Part shown: piece after piece, positions 24,164 through 32,156 of the stretch | How the letters are laid out: every line of letters begins with the position of its first letter | How positions within the stretch are numbered: the stretch's first letter is position 1 | DNA from: Desulfurococcaceae archaeon | Lineage (GTDB): Archaea; Thermoproteota; Thermoprotei_A; Sulfolobales; Desulfurococcaceae | DNA: 32,980 nt | NCBI GenBank assembly: GCA_020833225.1 | Contig: JAJHQS010000013.1 | Location: forward strand, 1-32,980 | Direction of reading: 5' to 3' | Notes under the pieces: model-generated | Told to the model about the DNA's origin: nothing | Databases searched by the model: none | What the model saw: only the letters and a program-made list of their open reading frames with translations | Position numbers and translations under genes: made by a program

Positions 24164-24298
24164 TTTTTTATCAGGGAGAACTAGTAGTATTAGCACTTTA
24201 GAACATGATTTTATGAAGGTGTAGATGTTACGTGGAGGTATATGATCGGGGAAATACTCATTAGGAGATCAATGAGAACCATTAGTAATAACCCTACA

Positions 24299-25111
24299 TT
24301 ACTCATTTACTAATACTAATAAATAATCTCCCTGTTTTACTTTTAACTTTTCAGCTGCATTATCCATATTTATCGCTATCTCTAAGTAACCCCATGAGTT
24401 CAAGTAGCATGCGTATTCGCCTATAGGTACTTTGCTAAAGGATGTTTCATAAGTACATATAGTGCTCTTTGAGTTTAATGATATAGTTAACTTTGAACCT
24501 AATTGTATTCTTAGCACGTTTAACTCTTTCTCCGTGATATTGGTCATTATGTTGCCAAATACGTCAATGTAGAGTACTTGGCCTCTAATACTCCTATTTT
24601 CTAAGTTTACTATGGGTTTCTCAATCACTATTTTAACTACGTTGTCATAGCTTATTTCAATTCCAATATCTTCTATTGATATGCCTCTACTAATCCAGGC
24701 AGCCACGGGTGCAAAGATGTCTCTACCATGGAATGTATGTGAGACTATTGGTAATTTATATTTAGTATTAGATATGTCAAATACTCGTTTAACCCTGTCT
24801 TGATCAGCTAATATTGTGAGGCAACCGTTATCAGGCCCTATTAGAATATAGTTTGTTGTCTCAATTACTAATGCTCTCCTAGTACTGCCAACACCAGGAT
24901 CAACTATAACTACAAATATTGTTCCTGATGGGAAATACTTAGCTGATACAGCAAGCATAATTGCTGCTTCGAGTACATTATGCCTCTCAATACCATGAGT
25001 TAAATCAATAACTTCTACATCAGGATTAATACTCTTAATAACACCCTTTAAAACTCCAACATATGGGTCTTTATAACCATAATCAGTCATAAGAGCAATA
25101 ATCCTCTTCAT
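24299..25111 (-). CDS. SAM hydroxide adenosyltransferase (DUF62 family)
   Basis: 270-residue protein of the fluorinase-like DUF62 family. N-terminal signature: MKRIIALMTDYGYKDPYVG with the SAM-binding Asp (D10). Then IDLTHGIERHNVLEAA, the VVIVDPGVGSTRR loop, ILIGPDNGCLT, SHTFHGRDIFAPVAA and a C-terminal domain with YIDVFGNIMTNI. Characterised archaeal members hydrolyse S-adenosylmethionine to adenosine and methionine using hydroxide. That is the expected reaction here. ATG start at 25111 with GGGGAGATT-like sequence just upstream on the minus strand. It is a single-gene unit lying between two sRNA loci. Confidence 0.93.
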   Translation of the reverse strand: MKRIIALMTDYGYKDPYVGVLKGVIKSINPDVEVIDLTHGIERHNVLEAAIMLAVSAKYFPSGTIFVVIVDPGVGSTRRALVIETTNYILIGPDNGCLTILADQDRVKRVFDISNTKYKLPIVSHTFHGRDIFAPVAAWISRGISIEDIGIEISYDNVVKIVIEKPIVNLENRSIRGQVLYIDVFGNIMTNITEKELNVLRIQLGSKLTISLNSKSTICTYETSFSKVPIGEYACYLNSWGYLEIAINMDNAAEKLKVKQGDYLLVLVNE

Positions 25112-25165
25112 AATAATCTCCCCTAGTTGAATATAAGAGCCTCATTTAAATTATAGTTTAAATGG

Positions 25166-25227
25166 GCCGGGGATGTAGGCGACGGGCGGTCTGAGATGTG
25201 ATGACTAAGTATACTAGTTAACCCGGC
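25166..25227 (+). ncRNA. C/D-type sRNA with predicted 16S C1402 guide; terminal boxes degenerate
   Basis: A terminal stem GCCGGG (25166-25171)/CCCGGC (25222-25227) encloses a C-like box GATGTAG (25172-25178) and a 12-nt guide GCGACGGGCGGT (25179-25190). A perfect D' CTGA (25191-25194), a perfect C' GTGATGA (25198-25204) and a D-like CTAG (25214-25217) follow. The 12-nt guide is the exact complement of the universal 16S segment ACCGCCCGUCGC. Counting five from D' gives C1402 (E. coli numbering), which is 2'-O-methylated in bacteria (RsmI) and in yeast (snR70 site). Two TTTAAAT boxes upstream (25145-25163) can act as promoter. The 16S gene is not in the window; the target sequence is recalled knowledge. 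Confidence 0.75.
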
Positions 25228-25233
25228 TTAAAT

Positions 25234-25275
25234 CCCGATGAAGATCAGCGGATAATCTGCTTGGTGATGATCGGG
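25234..25275 (+). ncRNA. Structured element with kink-turn-like loop downstream of the sRNA
   Basis: CCCGAT (25234-25239) pairs with ATCGGG (25270-25275). Inside, AGCGG pairs with CTGCT around an ATAAT loop, and the asymmetric internal loop contains GATGAAGA opposite GGTGATGA, GA-rich sequences that resemble a kink-turn bound by L7Ae. The pieces GATGA, CTGC (25257-25260), GTGATGA (25264-25270) and ATGA (25280-25283) could alternatively be the boxes of a second, degenerate C/D sRNA. No ACA box is present. It starts only 7 nt after the preceding sRNA stem, so the two may be one dual transcript. Confidence 0.4.
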
Positions 25276-25353
25276 CTCAATGAGAGGGTTTTTAACTATG
25301 CTATTTAATCTCTACTCTTACATAGTTCACGTGGAGTATGTTGTGATGTTGTT

Positions 25354-26259
25354 ATGAGTTCTCTAGTGGGCTCTAGAAGTTTGTTAAATAATGTGTGGTA
25401 TTTCTCGAAGAGTGGATTTAAGAAGGGCTTTGTTTTTCTCTATGGTAGTAGAGTTATGGATGATGGTGAAGAGCCTCTCCCAGAATATGAGCTCTCAGAG
25501 TTAGTAATGGATTTTGAAGGTAAGGCGTTAATTATTCATGGTTATAGTTTACTAGTAGATGTTGTAGAATATGTGTTTAGGGGTTTTCAGAGCAGGGTGG
25601 ATCTAAGTGTACTCACTAGGAATGAAATTAAGAAGTTAGCTGAAGTAGGCCTTGTAAATGCATATATTAGTGGTGTTACATTGCCAATAGCTTATACTAG
25701 GCATATTGAAGCCCTCGTAGATGCTGCTAGAGAGAATAGTATGAGAGTTGGTGTATTAGCTGATAGAGGTACTGTAACTAGTAACCCATTTCTCTTAGTC
25801 TTCGAAATTGATGATGGTAGAGTATATTTTGAGGATAAAGTACTTGGCAGTGTAGATAATGTTATATGTACTCCTCAGAGAGCTATGAGTAACTGTATAT
25901 TCATAGATGCGAGAGGCTATGGTAACACTCTCACAGCTATAGAAGAGACGTTTAGAAGCATAAGGGCTGTGAGAGATGCATATGAAGTTTTAACAAAACC
26001 TTATAAAATCACTGGCTTAGATGAAGGCTACGTGGAAAAAGGCTGTGTCTCAGATATAATAGTATATGACTTGAGAAATCCACTTAGAACATCTCTACAT
26101 GAGAGAGAAGAACACCTCTACACTATTATAGCTAGGTCACAACAACCAGACATAGTATTCATTGGTGGAGACATATTCTACGAGTTTGGAGAAAACCTCG
26201 CAATACCAATTACTAGAGTAGACAATGTTCTAGTAAAATTAAAAGAGGAATTAGATTAA
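25354..26259 (+). CDS. Amidohydrolase-like protein without the N-terminal metal motif
   Basis: 301 residues. The C-terminal part, YEVLTKPYKITGLDEGYVEKGCVSDIIVYDL, follows the usual end of amidohydrolase-superfamily enzymes (G-x-I-x-x-G-x-x-A-D-I-V-V-x-D). The middle could be a reduced TIM barrel (SGVTLPIAYTRHIEALVDAARENSMRVGVLAD). The N-terminal HxH metal motif that should follow the first beta-sandwich is absent (FEGKALIIHGYSLL has a single His), and the protein is about 100 residues shorter than typical members. It therefore looks like a divergent, probably metal-free paralogue. Start ATG 25354; no classical ribosome-binding motif. It stands between the sRNA locus and tRNA-Ile. Family assignment rests mainly on the C-terminus. 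Confidence 0.5.
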   Translation: MSSLVGSRSLLNNVWYFSKSGFKKGFVFLYGSRVMDDGEEPLPEYELSELVMDFEGKALIIHGYSLLVDVVEYVFRGFQSRVDLSVLTRNEIKKLAEVGLVNAYISGVTLPIAYTRHIEALVDAARENSMRVGVLADRGTVTSNPFLLVFEIDDGRVYFEDKVLGSVDNVICTPQRAMSNCIFIDARGYGNTLTAIEETFRSIRAVRDAYEVLTKPYKITGLDEGYVEKGCVSDIIVYDLRNPLRTSLHEREEHLYTIIARSQQPDIVFIGGDIFYEFGENLAIPITRVDNVLVKLKEELD

Positions 26260-26264
26260 TAGAG

Positions 26265-26338
26265 TGGGCCCGCGGGGATTTGAACCCCGGACCTCCCGGT
26301 TATCAGCCGGGCGCTCCACCAAGCTGAGCTACGGGCCC
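26265..26338 (-). tRNA. tRNA-Ile(GAU)
   Basis: The minus strand folds into a cloverleaf. The acceptor is GGGCCCG/CGGGCCC (26338-26332 with 26272-26266) and the D arm is GCUC...GAGC. The anticodon stem CCGG/CCGG has loop CUGAUAA (anticodon GAU), the T arm is CGGGG-UUCAAAU-CCCCG, and the discriminator is A (26265). CCA is not encoded and no intron is present. It is convergent with the amidohydrolase-like gene, 5 bp from its stop. Confidence 0.97.
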
Positions 26339-26420
26339 TCTTAAACCCCCCTAAAACTACTACTTAACTTCTAGGTTTTTAAGTATGTAATTGCTTACAG
26401 CACAATGTTTCTAAAAAGGC

Positions 26421-26428
26421 TTATAAAT
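26421..26428 (+). promoter_or_regulatory. TATA box for the aldehyde ferredoxin oxidoreductase gene
   Basis: TTATAAAT preceded by a purine-rich AAAAAGG element, 41 bp upstream of the preferred GTG start 26469. Transcription would begin near 26450, leaving a leader of about 20 nt that contains GGGTGA. This supports 26469 over the earlier GTG 26436, which would lie upstream of the transcript start. Confidence 0.5.
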
Positions 26429-26468
26429 TATCGCGGTGCTTTTAGTATTTACTTGGGTGATTTTCCCA

Positions 26469-28295
26469 GTGTATGGTTGGTGGGGTAAGGTATTATACGT
26501 AGATTTAACAGCTAAGAAAACAAAGGAGATAGTTCTTGATGAGAAATACTATGTAGAATATATTGGTGGTAGGGGGTTAGCTGTTAAATTGCTCTGGGAC
26601 TTAAATCCTGTAGGCGTAGATCCCTTCTCACCATATAATCACCTAGTAGTAGCTACAGGTCCATTATCCTCAATGCCATTACCGAGTAGTGGTAAAGTAC
26701 AAGTTGCTTCTAAGAGTCCACTTACAGGTGGCTATGGTGATGGCAACATAGGGTCAATGGCTAGTTATCACTTAAGGAGAACAGGTTATGATGCAATAGT
26801 AATTACAGGTGCATTTAGAAAACCAGGTTATATTTACATTGAGAATAATAAAGTTGAATTTCACGATGCAGAAGACTTATGGGGTAAATCGACATTTGAA
26901 ACTGAGGATAAATTAATGAGTATTCACGGTAAAAATGCAGGATATCTTGTTATTGGACCTGCAGGTGAAAACCTTGTACGATATGCTACAGTGATCTCTC
27001 AGAGGGGTAGGAGTGGTGGTAGACCAGGAATAGGTGCTGTAATGGGTAGTAAGAAGCTTAAAGCAATAGTAGTTAAAGGTACACTTGAACCGAGTATTGC
27101 TAATAGAGAAGAGTTTAGGAAAATTAGTGAAGAAGCATATAGGAAAGTCTTAGCTGCAGACGGCTATAATTTCTGGATTAGACAAGGTACAATGATGTTT
27201 ATAGTGTGGAGTCATCAAAACAATTGTTTACCAACAATGAATTTTAGAGAGGGCGTGTGGGAGCTTTATGAGACTATTAGTGGAGACTTAATGGAGAAAC
27301 TTAAGGTTAAGAGGCGTGGATGCCCATATTGTAATATGCAGTGTGGTAACGTAGTATTAGACCTCTCGCTAGAAGAGAGTGAATTAGACTATGAAAACGT
27401 CGCAATGCTTGGGAGTAATATATTACTAAGTGATTTGAGGAGAGTAGCTGAAATTAATAGATTAGCTGATGAGCTCGGCATAGATACTATTAGTCTTGGT
27501 AACTCAATAGGCTTCTATATGGAGGCTAGTGAGAGGAAACTTGTAGATGAGCGTGTAGAGTGGGGTGATTTCAGAGAAGTGAAGAGATTAACAATAGACA
27601 CGGCGTATAGGAGGGGTGTTGGAGCCTTCTTAGCTGAGGGTGTTATGAGAATGTCCAGGTATCTTGGTAAAGAAGCACAAGAGTTTGCAATGCATGTTAA
27701 AGGATTAGAGGTCTCTGCATACAATTGTTTTGCTGCACCCGCTATGGCCTTAGCTTATGGTACTTCACCTATTGGTGCTCATCATAAAGATGCATGGATT
27801 ATTAGCTATGAAGTGAGAACTGATAGGCTAGGTTATACACGAGATAAAGTTGAGAGATTAGTTCTCCTCCAGGATATAAGAGGGGGAATGTTTGAATCTA
27901 TTACTACATGTAGATTTCCCTGGGTTGAGGTGAATTTAGATATCGAATACTACCCGAAATTACTGACAGCCGTGACTGGTATTACGTGGACTATGAATGA
28001 TATTAGAGTAGTAGGTAACAGGATATATACGCTGATCAGGGCATATTGGATTAGAGAGTATAGAGATTGGAGTAGGGAATTAGACTATCCACCAGTTAGG
28101 TGGTTTAAACAGCCGCCTACTAAAGGACCATATGCAGGTGTTAAATTAGACTTTGAGAAATTTAATAAAATGTTAGATTGGTATTACGAAATACGCGGCT
28201 GGGATGCGAGAGGTATTCCTAAAACTGAGACATTGAAAAAACTAAACTTAGAGTTTACAATACCAATACTACGAGAAATAGTTGGTTTAGAGTAG
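26469..28295 (+). CDS. aor: Aldehyde ferredoxin oxidoreductase (tungsten-pterin family)
   Basis: 608-residue AOR-family enzyme. The N-terminus MYGWWGKVLYVDLT is the family hallmark. IGGRGLAVKLLWDL and VATGPLSSMPLPSSGKVQVASKSPLTGGYGDGNIG come from the pterin-binding domain. Iron-sulfur ligands are C285-x2-C288-x3-C292 and a distal C481 (ESITTCRFPW). RPGIGAVMGSKKLKAIVV is also conserved. The family oxidises aldehydes to acids with ferredoxin as acceptor, typically 2-oxoacid-derived aldehydes from peptide fermentation. Which paralogue (AOR, FOR, GAPOR or others) cannot be fixed here. GTG 26469 has GGGTGA 8 nt upstream. No ferredoxin gene is adjacent. Confidence 0.92.
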   Translation: MYGWWGKVLYVDLTAKKTKEIVLDEKYYVEYIGGRGLAVKLLWDLNPVGVDPFSPYNHLVVATGPLSSMPLPSSGKVQVASKSPLTGGYGDGNIGSMASYHLRRTGYDAIVITGAFRKPGYIYIENNKVEFHDAEDLWGKSTFETEDKLMSIHGKNAGYLVIGPAGENLVRYATVISQRGRSGGRPGIGAVMGSKKLKAIVVKGTLEPSIANREEFRKISEEAYRKVLAADGYNFWIRQGTMMFIVWSHQNNCLPTMNFREGVWELYETISGDLMEKLKVKRRGCPYCNMQCGNVVLDLSLEESELDYENVAMLGSNILLSDLRRVAEINRLADELGIDTISLGNSIGFYMEASERKLVDERVEWGDFREVKRLTIDTAYRRGVGAFLAEGVMRMSRYLGKEAQEFAMHVKGLEVSAYNCFAAPAMALAYGTSPIGAHHKDAWIISYEVRTDRLGYTRDKVERLVLLQDIRGGMFESITTCRFPWVEVNLDIEYYPKLLTAVTGITWTMNDIRVVGNRIYTLIRAYWIREYRDWSRELDYPPVRWFKQPPTKGPYAGVKLDFEKFNKMLDWYYEIRGWDARGIPKTETLKKLNLEFTIPILREIVGLE

Positions 28296-28346
28296 TTTTT
28301 AAATATTCAAACCTCTTATTTATTTCTTAGTTTAGGGCTATGTTCT

Positions 28347-28721
28347 TTGAGCTTAAGGAATATAGTGAGAGGTATTGTTGTCTCTGGTATTGGAGAAGCT
28401 GGTTTTTACGTTAAACTATATAGTGATTTCTTTAAAGGTATTTTAGGCGGTGAACCTTATCCCGGGACTCTTAATATACTAGTAGAGTCTTGTGGCGTGC
28501 TAAGAGAGATTTTCTCAGAGAATCACTTAATACATCCACTTAAACCTGGATTAGCTCCAGCATATGTTCGTAGGGGTGTATTGAGAGGTATTAGTGTATT
28601 AGTTGTTAAGCCTTTAATTACAAGACATGAGTGTAGGATTTTAGAATTGGTTTCTACAGTTAACTTAAGGTCTATGCTTAGATTAAAAAATGGAGATCTA
28701 GTTGAGGTAGAGTTGTTTTAG
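28347..28721 (+). CDS. ribK: CTP-dependent riboflavin kinase (DUF120 family)
   Basis: 124 residues, the length of the stand-alone archaeal RibK domain. Signatures: RGIVVSGIGEAGFYVKLYSDFF, GGEPYPGTLNILVES (the PYPGTLN loop), ENHLIHPLKPGLAPAYVRRGVL and a conserved C-terminal LRSMLRLKNGDLVEVEL. The enzyme phosphorylates riboflavin to FMN using CTP. The N-terminal helix-turn-helix found in some archaeal versions is absent. TTG 28347 is the first start in frame. Its 3' end overlaps the convergent antiporter gene by 4 bp. The location next to the AOR gene is probably coincidental. Confidence 0.92.
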   Translation: MSLRNIVRGIVVSGIGEAGFYVKLYSDFFKGILGGEPYPGTLNILVESCGVLREIFSENHLIHPLKPGLAPAYVRRGVLRGISVLVVKPLITRHECRILELVSTVNLRSMLRLKNGDLVEVELF

Positions 28722-30274
28722 CGTATAAAAGTATTCTTCACAAACTCTACGTAGAGTTGAATATTATCTACTACTTGACTTGAAGTCTTACTCAATATTG
28801 TGAAGAGTAGTTGAGGTATAGATGTGAAGAGTATTCCTATTGTCATTAATACTAGTATGAAGATTACTAATACTAGTTTAGCGAACTTCATGTCGACTCT
28901 CGTCATACTAGTAGTTGATGGTGCTAGTATAATTGTATAAAAGAGCTTCATGTAGCTTACTAGTCCTATAGCACTTGCAATTATCATGAGAACAGCTAAT
29001 GGCATACTATATTCGAAGAGAGCCTCGTAGAGTAGGAGTTTAGCTAAGAAGCCTGGTAGTGGTGGTACACCGGCGAGAGTTAAGGTAGATATTGCAAGGG
29101 CTATTGTTCCAATAGTAGATGCTTTCCAAGAGCCAGCTAATTTTTCTAGATCACGCGACTTAACGGCTTTTATGAAGACCCCTGTGGAGAGGAAGAGTGT
29201 TGCCTTAGCTATAGAGTGAACACTTATATATAGTAATGCTGCTTTAAGACCATTCCCTGTACCACAGCCAGTAGCCATGAATATATAGCCGAGGTTCATA
29301 ACAGTGGAATATGCTATAAGTCTCTTCACGTCTCTCTGAATATACATGAGGAGAGCTCCAATAATAGCTGAGAGAGCGCCCATTATAGTAGTTAATAGTG
29401 AAATCACATATTTCACTTCCCCCAGTGTGTGGGGTAGTGGTGATTGTGGTGTACTCCACGTAGCTATGTAGAGGAACTTGTATAATGCTACAACTCCAGT
29501 ATTAACTACTAATCCACTGAGTAGTGCTGATATAGGTGTTGGTGCTGCTGGGTGAGCATCTGGTAGCCAGAAGTGATTGGGGAAAACACCACTCTTAATG
29601 CTAAAAGCCCAGAGTGCTAAAACCATTATTATTGCGAATGCAGAATTGACTATTGGTTGGTAAGATTCTCTAATTTTAAGTGAGAAGTCAACTACATTTA
29701 GCGTGTTAAAGGCGCTATAAGCTATGCCCATTGCTAGTAGGTATAGTGTTGTGCCGAGAGCACCTATAAAGGAATACTTTAACCCAGAGACAATAGAGTT
29801 TGCTCTACGCCTATAGTACATTACAAGCCCATAAGAAGATGTTGAAACAACTTCTAACATCACAAATAAATTAAATAGATCTCCTGTTAACGTAACTCCT
29901 AATATACCTGAGAGTGCTCCTAATAGTAGAGCAGTATACCAGGGGTAGTTTTCATCGGTAATATAGCTAATACTGTAGAGAAATATGAGAAAACCTATGA
30001 AACAAGTTATAAGACTTAATACAGCTGTAAATCTATCAATAATGTAGACTATCCCTACTGGTGCAGGCCATCCACCAGCCTTAAATACTACTGGTGTATC
30101 TCTATTATACACATCTACTACTAGGGATATGCTGATCACTAGTGATATTAGCGATATTAAAGCACCATACCCCATAACTACTAGTCTTCTCCTTGATGCT
30201 AAATATGTGATGGGTATTGTAAAAGCGCCAAAAGCTGGTAATAGTGGTATTAAACCTGCTAAGATCTCTATCAT
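28718..30274 (-). CDS. mnhD: Mrp-type antiporter / NuoN-like subunit D (proton-translocating)
   Basis: 518-residue polytopic membrane protein (about 14 segments) of the MrpD/NuoL-M-N/MbhH family. Key features: LFNLFVMLEVVSTSSYGLVMYYRR with the membrane glutamate of TM5, SGVFPNHFWLPDAHPAAPTPISALLSGLVVNTGVVALYK with the conserved Lys/His helix, and RDVKRLIAYSTVMNLGYIFMA. It pumps or exchanges H+ for Na+ within the Mrp complex. It is last of seven genes on the minus strand; ATG 30274 has AGGTGA 5 nt upstream and follows MnhE by 8 bp. There is only one such large subunit here and no NuoL-like MrpA N-terminal half, as in archaeal Mbh-type modules. Confidence 0.93.
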   Translation of the reverse strand: MIEILAGLIPLLPAFGAFTIPITYLASRRRLVVMGYGALISLISLVISISLVVDVYNRDTPVVFKAGGWPAPVGIVYIIDRFTAVLSLITCFIGFLIFLYSISYITDENYPWYTALLLGALSGILGVTLTGDLFNLFVMLEVVSTSSYGLVMYYRRRANSIVSGLKYSFIGALGTTLYLLAMGIAYSAFNTLNVVDFSLKIRESYQPIVNSAFAIIMVLALWAFSIKSGVFPNHFWLPDAHPAAPTPISALLSGLVVNTGVVALYKFLYIATWSTPQSPLPHTLGEVKYVISLLTTIMGALSAIIGALLMYIQRDVKRLIAYSTVMNLGYIFMATGCGTGNGLKAALLYISVHSIAKATLFLSTGVFIKAVKSRDLEKLAGSWKASTIGTIALAISTLTLAGVPPLPGFLAKLLLYEALFEYSMPLAVLMIIASAIGLVSYMKLFYTIILAPSTTSMTRVDMKFAKLVLVIFILVLMTIGILFTSIPQLLFTILSKTSSQVVDNIQLYVEFVKNTFIR

Positions 30275-30282
30275 GTAATCAC

Positions 30283-30768
30283 CTAGTCAAAGATCTTGGT
30301 ACCGTATTTTTCAAATTCTTCGCTAATTTCTCTTCTAGCTGCTAAAGGCTCAACTGTAGTAACATATATCCAGTTCACGTAGAAATATCCATCTCTCTCA
30401 TCTATAACCACGGTTCCAGGTGTATTGGTGATAGAGCATGCTACTAGTAATCTTCCATAAGATGACTTAACTTGTACTGGTATTTTTACAATACCTGGTT
30501 TAATATTCATGTTGAATATTCTCTTTAATACATCTATGTGAGCTTTAAACTCAATAATAGTCATGTATTTTAAGAAGTAGTATGCTAGATAGAGTAGTCG
30601 CCTAGGATCTAGTAATTTATACTCGTTTTTAACAAGATAACGTGATGTAGTAAAGCCAAGTATTAATGCTATTAGTGCTCCTGTTAATAGGGTGTATTGT
30701 GATGTTGAACCAGCGAAAAGCACGTAGATTGTGAAGACCAATAGTGCTATTACTATAGAGCCGATCAC
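30283..30768 (-). CDS. mnhE: Mrp-type antiporter subunit E
   Basis: 161 residues: two or three N-terminal membrane segments (IGSIVIALLVFTIYVLFAG, YTLLTGALIALILGFTTSRYLV), then a cytoplasmic domain. The family signature is KPGIVKIPVQVKSSYGRLLVACSITNTPGTVVIDERDGYFYVNWIYV. Starts GTG 30768 with GGAGGAG just upstream and overlaps the MnhC stop by 4 bp. In most Mrp and Mbh operons subunit E is first; here it lies between C and D, an unusual order. Confidence 0.9.
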   Translation of the reverse strand: MIGSIVIALLVFTIYVLFAGSTSQYTLLTGALIALILGFTTSRYLVKNEYKLLDPRRLLYLAYYFLKYMTIIEFKAHIDVLKRIFNMNIKPGIVKIPVQVKSSYGRLLVACSITNTPGTVVIDERDGYFYVNWIYVTTVEPLAARREISEEFEKYGTKIFD

Positions 30769-31160
30769 TCCTCCAACACCTCTTCAACTAATACACTAAC
30801 AGCTCTCTTAGCATCGGTTGTTCCAGTTAACCTGTAGACTTGTATTATGCCAAACGCTATTAGCGCATTTACAGCTAGCCCTATAACTATGCCTGTTAAT
30901 ACTAGTGCTTGTGGTAGTGGGTCTGAGGCGTGTTTTAATAAGAATTCTTTTTCACCTTCAACTCCACTATAAACTGGTGGTACCGTGGGATATGTAAAGA
31001 TGTAACCTACTAGTATTATTGCTATAAATACTGTGTCTGAAAGTATTGTTAGAGATATTAGCTTTTTTACAAGACTTCTCCTAAATACTATACCATAAAT
31101 TGCTATGAGGGCGTTTATTACTAGTATCACTATAAATAATACGTATACGAAGTCCTCCAC
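30765..31160 (-). CDS. mnhC: Mrp-type antiporter subunit C (NuoK-like)
   Basis: 131 residues with three transmembrane helices in NuoK fashion: VYVLFIVILVINALIAIYGIVF, LISLTILSDTVFIAIILVGYIF and LPQALVLTGIVIGLAVNALIAFGIIQVYR. The conserved DPLPQALVLTGIVIG segment is diagnostic. GTG 31160 overlaps the MnhB stop by 1 bp. Part of the antiporter membrane core. Confidence 0.92.
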   Translation of the reverse strand: MEDFVYVLFIVILVINALIAIYGIVFRRSLVKKLISLTILSDTVFIAIILVGYIFTYPTVPPVYSGVEGEKEFLLKHASDPLPQALVLTGIVIGLAVNALIAFGIIQVYRLTGTTDAKRAVSVLVEEVLEE

Positions 31161-31903
31161 TATCCTCCACCTCTAAGTTCTTCTCTATATAGTTCTTCTG
31201 GTATAGATAAATAGAGGGCTACAGCTGCGAAACCAGATGCTACGGCGAGAAACTCGAAGAAGTTATAAAACCAGAGGCTACCGCTAATTAACATGCCTGC
31301 AATGTGTGACGGATAGAATTTCTGGTTTGTAACAGCTTCAAGACCTCTTAATACTGGTAAAATAGCCACAAGGCCTATTGCTGTTAATGCAAGACCTCTT
31401 GCAGCTACTAGTCTCGTAGAAGTTACACCACGCTCAAGTAGCGATTGTAAAGTATAGACCGGTACTATGAGCATGGCTGTAATAGCCATCGCTGATCCCC
31501 CCGGAAAACCCCCACCAGGCGTTAAGTGCCCGTGTAGTGCTATTGCAAATGCTATTGTCGCTATTAATAAGACTGTTATCCTTGTAGCTGTTCTCGTAAT
31601 ACCTGTTAACCCTATACGCGTCTTTAACTGTACTTTCCTAGATATAGTTGATATTGCAAGGCCGCCAACAATAGCCATGTAGAGTACTGTTGTCTCGTAA
31701 ATTGTGTCTAGTCCTCTATAATCCCATACAATTGCTGTAACAGCTTCTGGGCTTGCTGTGTCTTGTATTGTGTTTGCTACGTAGTACTTGCCGAGGTCTC
31801 TAATGCTCGTGGGGGCTTTAACTCCTAGTAGTAGGGTAATTAGGAGTGAAGTTAATAGCGAAAGTATAGTTATGATTAATAAGACTAGTATTCTCTTAGA
31901 CAT
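31160..31903 (-). CDS. mnhB: Mrp-type antiporter subunit B with N-terminal MbhE-like part
   Basis: 247 residues. The N-terminal portion (to about residue 85) includes AIVWDYRGLDTIYETTVLYMAIVGGLAIS, corresponding to MbhE or the C-terminal end of MrpA. The rest is classical MnhB with ALHGHLTPGGGFPGGSAMAITAMLIVPVY and a final NFFEFLAVASGFAAVALYLSI. In many archaeal Mbh clusters these are separate genes (MbhE and MbhF), so this is a fusion form. ATG 31903 is preferred: GAGGTG lies 6 nt upstream, overlapping the stop of the preceding gene. ATG 31918 lies before it. Confidence 0.9.
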   Translation of the reverse strand: MSKRILVLLIITILSLLTSLLITLLLGVKAPTSIRDLGKYYVANTIQDTASPEAVTAIVWDYRGLDTIYETTVLYMAIVGGLAISTISRKVQLKTRIGLTGITRTATRITVLLIATIAFAIALHGHLTPGGGFPGGSAMAITAMLIVPVYTLQSLLERGVTSTRLVAARGLALTAIGLVAILPVLRGLEAVTNQKFYPSHIAGMLISGSLWFYNFFEFLAVASGFAAVALYLSIPEELYREELRGGG

Positions 31904-31907
31904 AGTA

Positions 31908-32156
31908 TTACACCTCATATCTCTCGGTCTTACTTATCACAAATACTATGAGTGCCGAGTATAATCCTACAGATACAGCTAAATATGTCATCACGATATC
32001 TGGTGCAGCCATAGCATGTAGTAATATGGCGTAACATATACTTTGCCCAGCTGAGAACACTACAGCTTTTAGTAGGTCTTTCTCAGTTATAGCGAGATAA
32101 ACAAATATGAGGCTTAATAATAGTGCAATCGCGATCACTATGGGTGTCACAATCAT
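31908..32156 (-). CDS. DUF4040 / MbhD-like antiporter subunit (MrpA C-terminal domain equivalent)
   Basis: 82 residues, two or three helices: VTPIVIAIALLLSLIFVYLAITEKDLLKAVVFSAGQSICYAILLHAMAAPDIVMTYLAVSVGLYSALIVFVISKTERYEV. The DLLKAVVFSAGQSICYAILLHAMAAPDIV motif is typical of the MbhD/MrpA C-terminal domain. The large MrpA N-terminal half is not present. It overlaps MnhG by 4 bp. ATG start. Confidence 0.88.
   Translation of the reverse strand: MIVTPIVIAIALLLSLIFVYLAITEKDLLKAVVFSAGQSICYAILLHAMAAPDIVMTYLAVSVGLYSALIVFVISKTERYEV

Noticed and set aside
24243-24302. Short frame with GGAGG and ATG after the tRNA-Leu guide sRNA (23 codons)
   Set aside because: Too short, opens right after a stop and runs into the convergent gene; no protein-like character.
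25166-25285. 5S rRNA (length about 120 nt, GC-rich)
   Set aside because: No match to archaeal 5S conserved sequence; contains C/D-type boxes and an rRNA-complementary guide instead.
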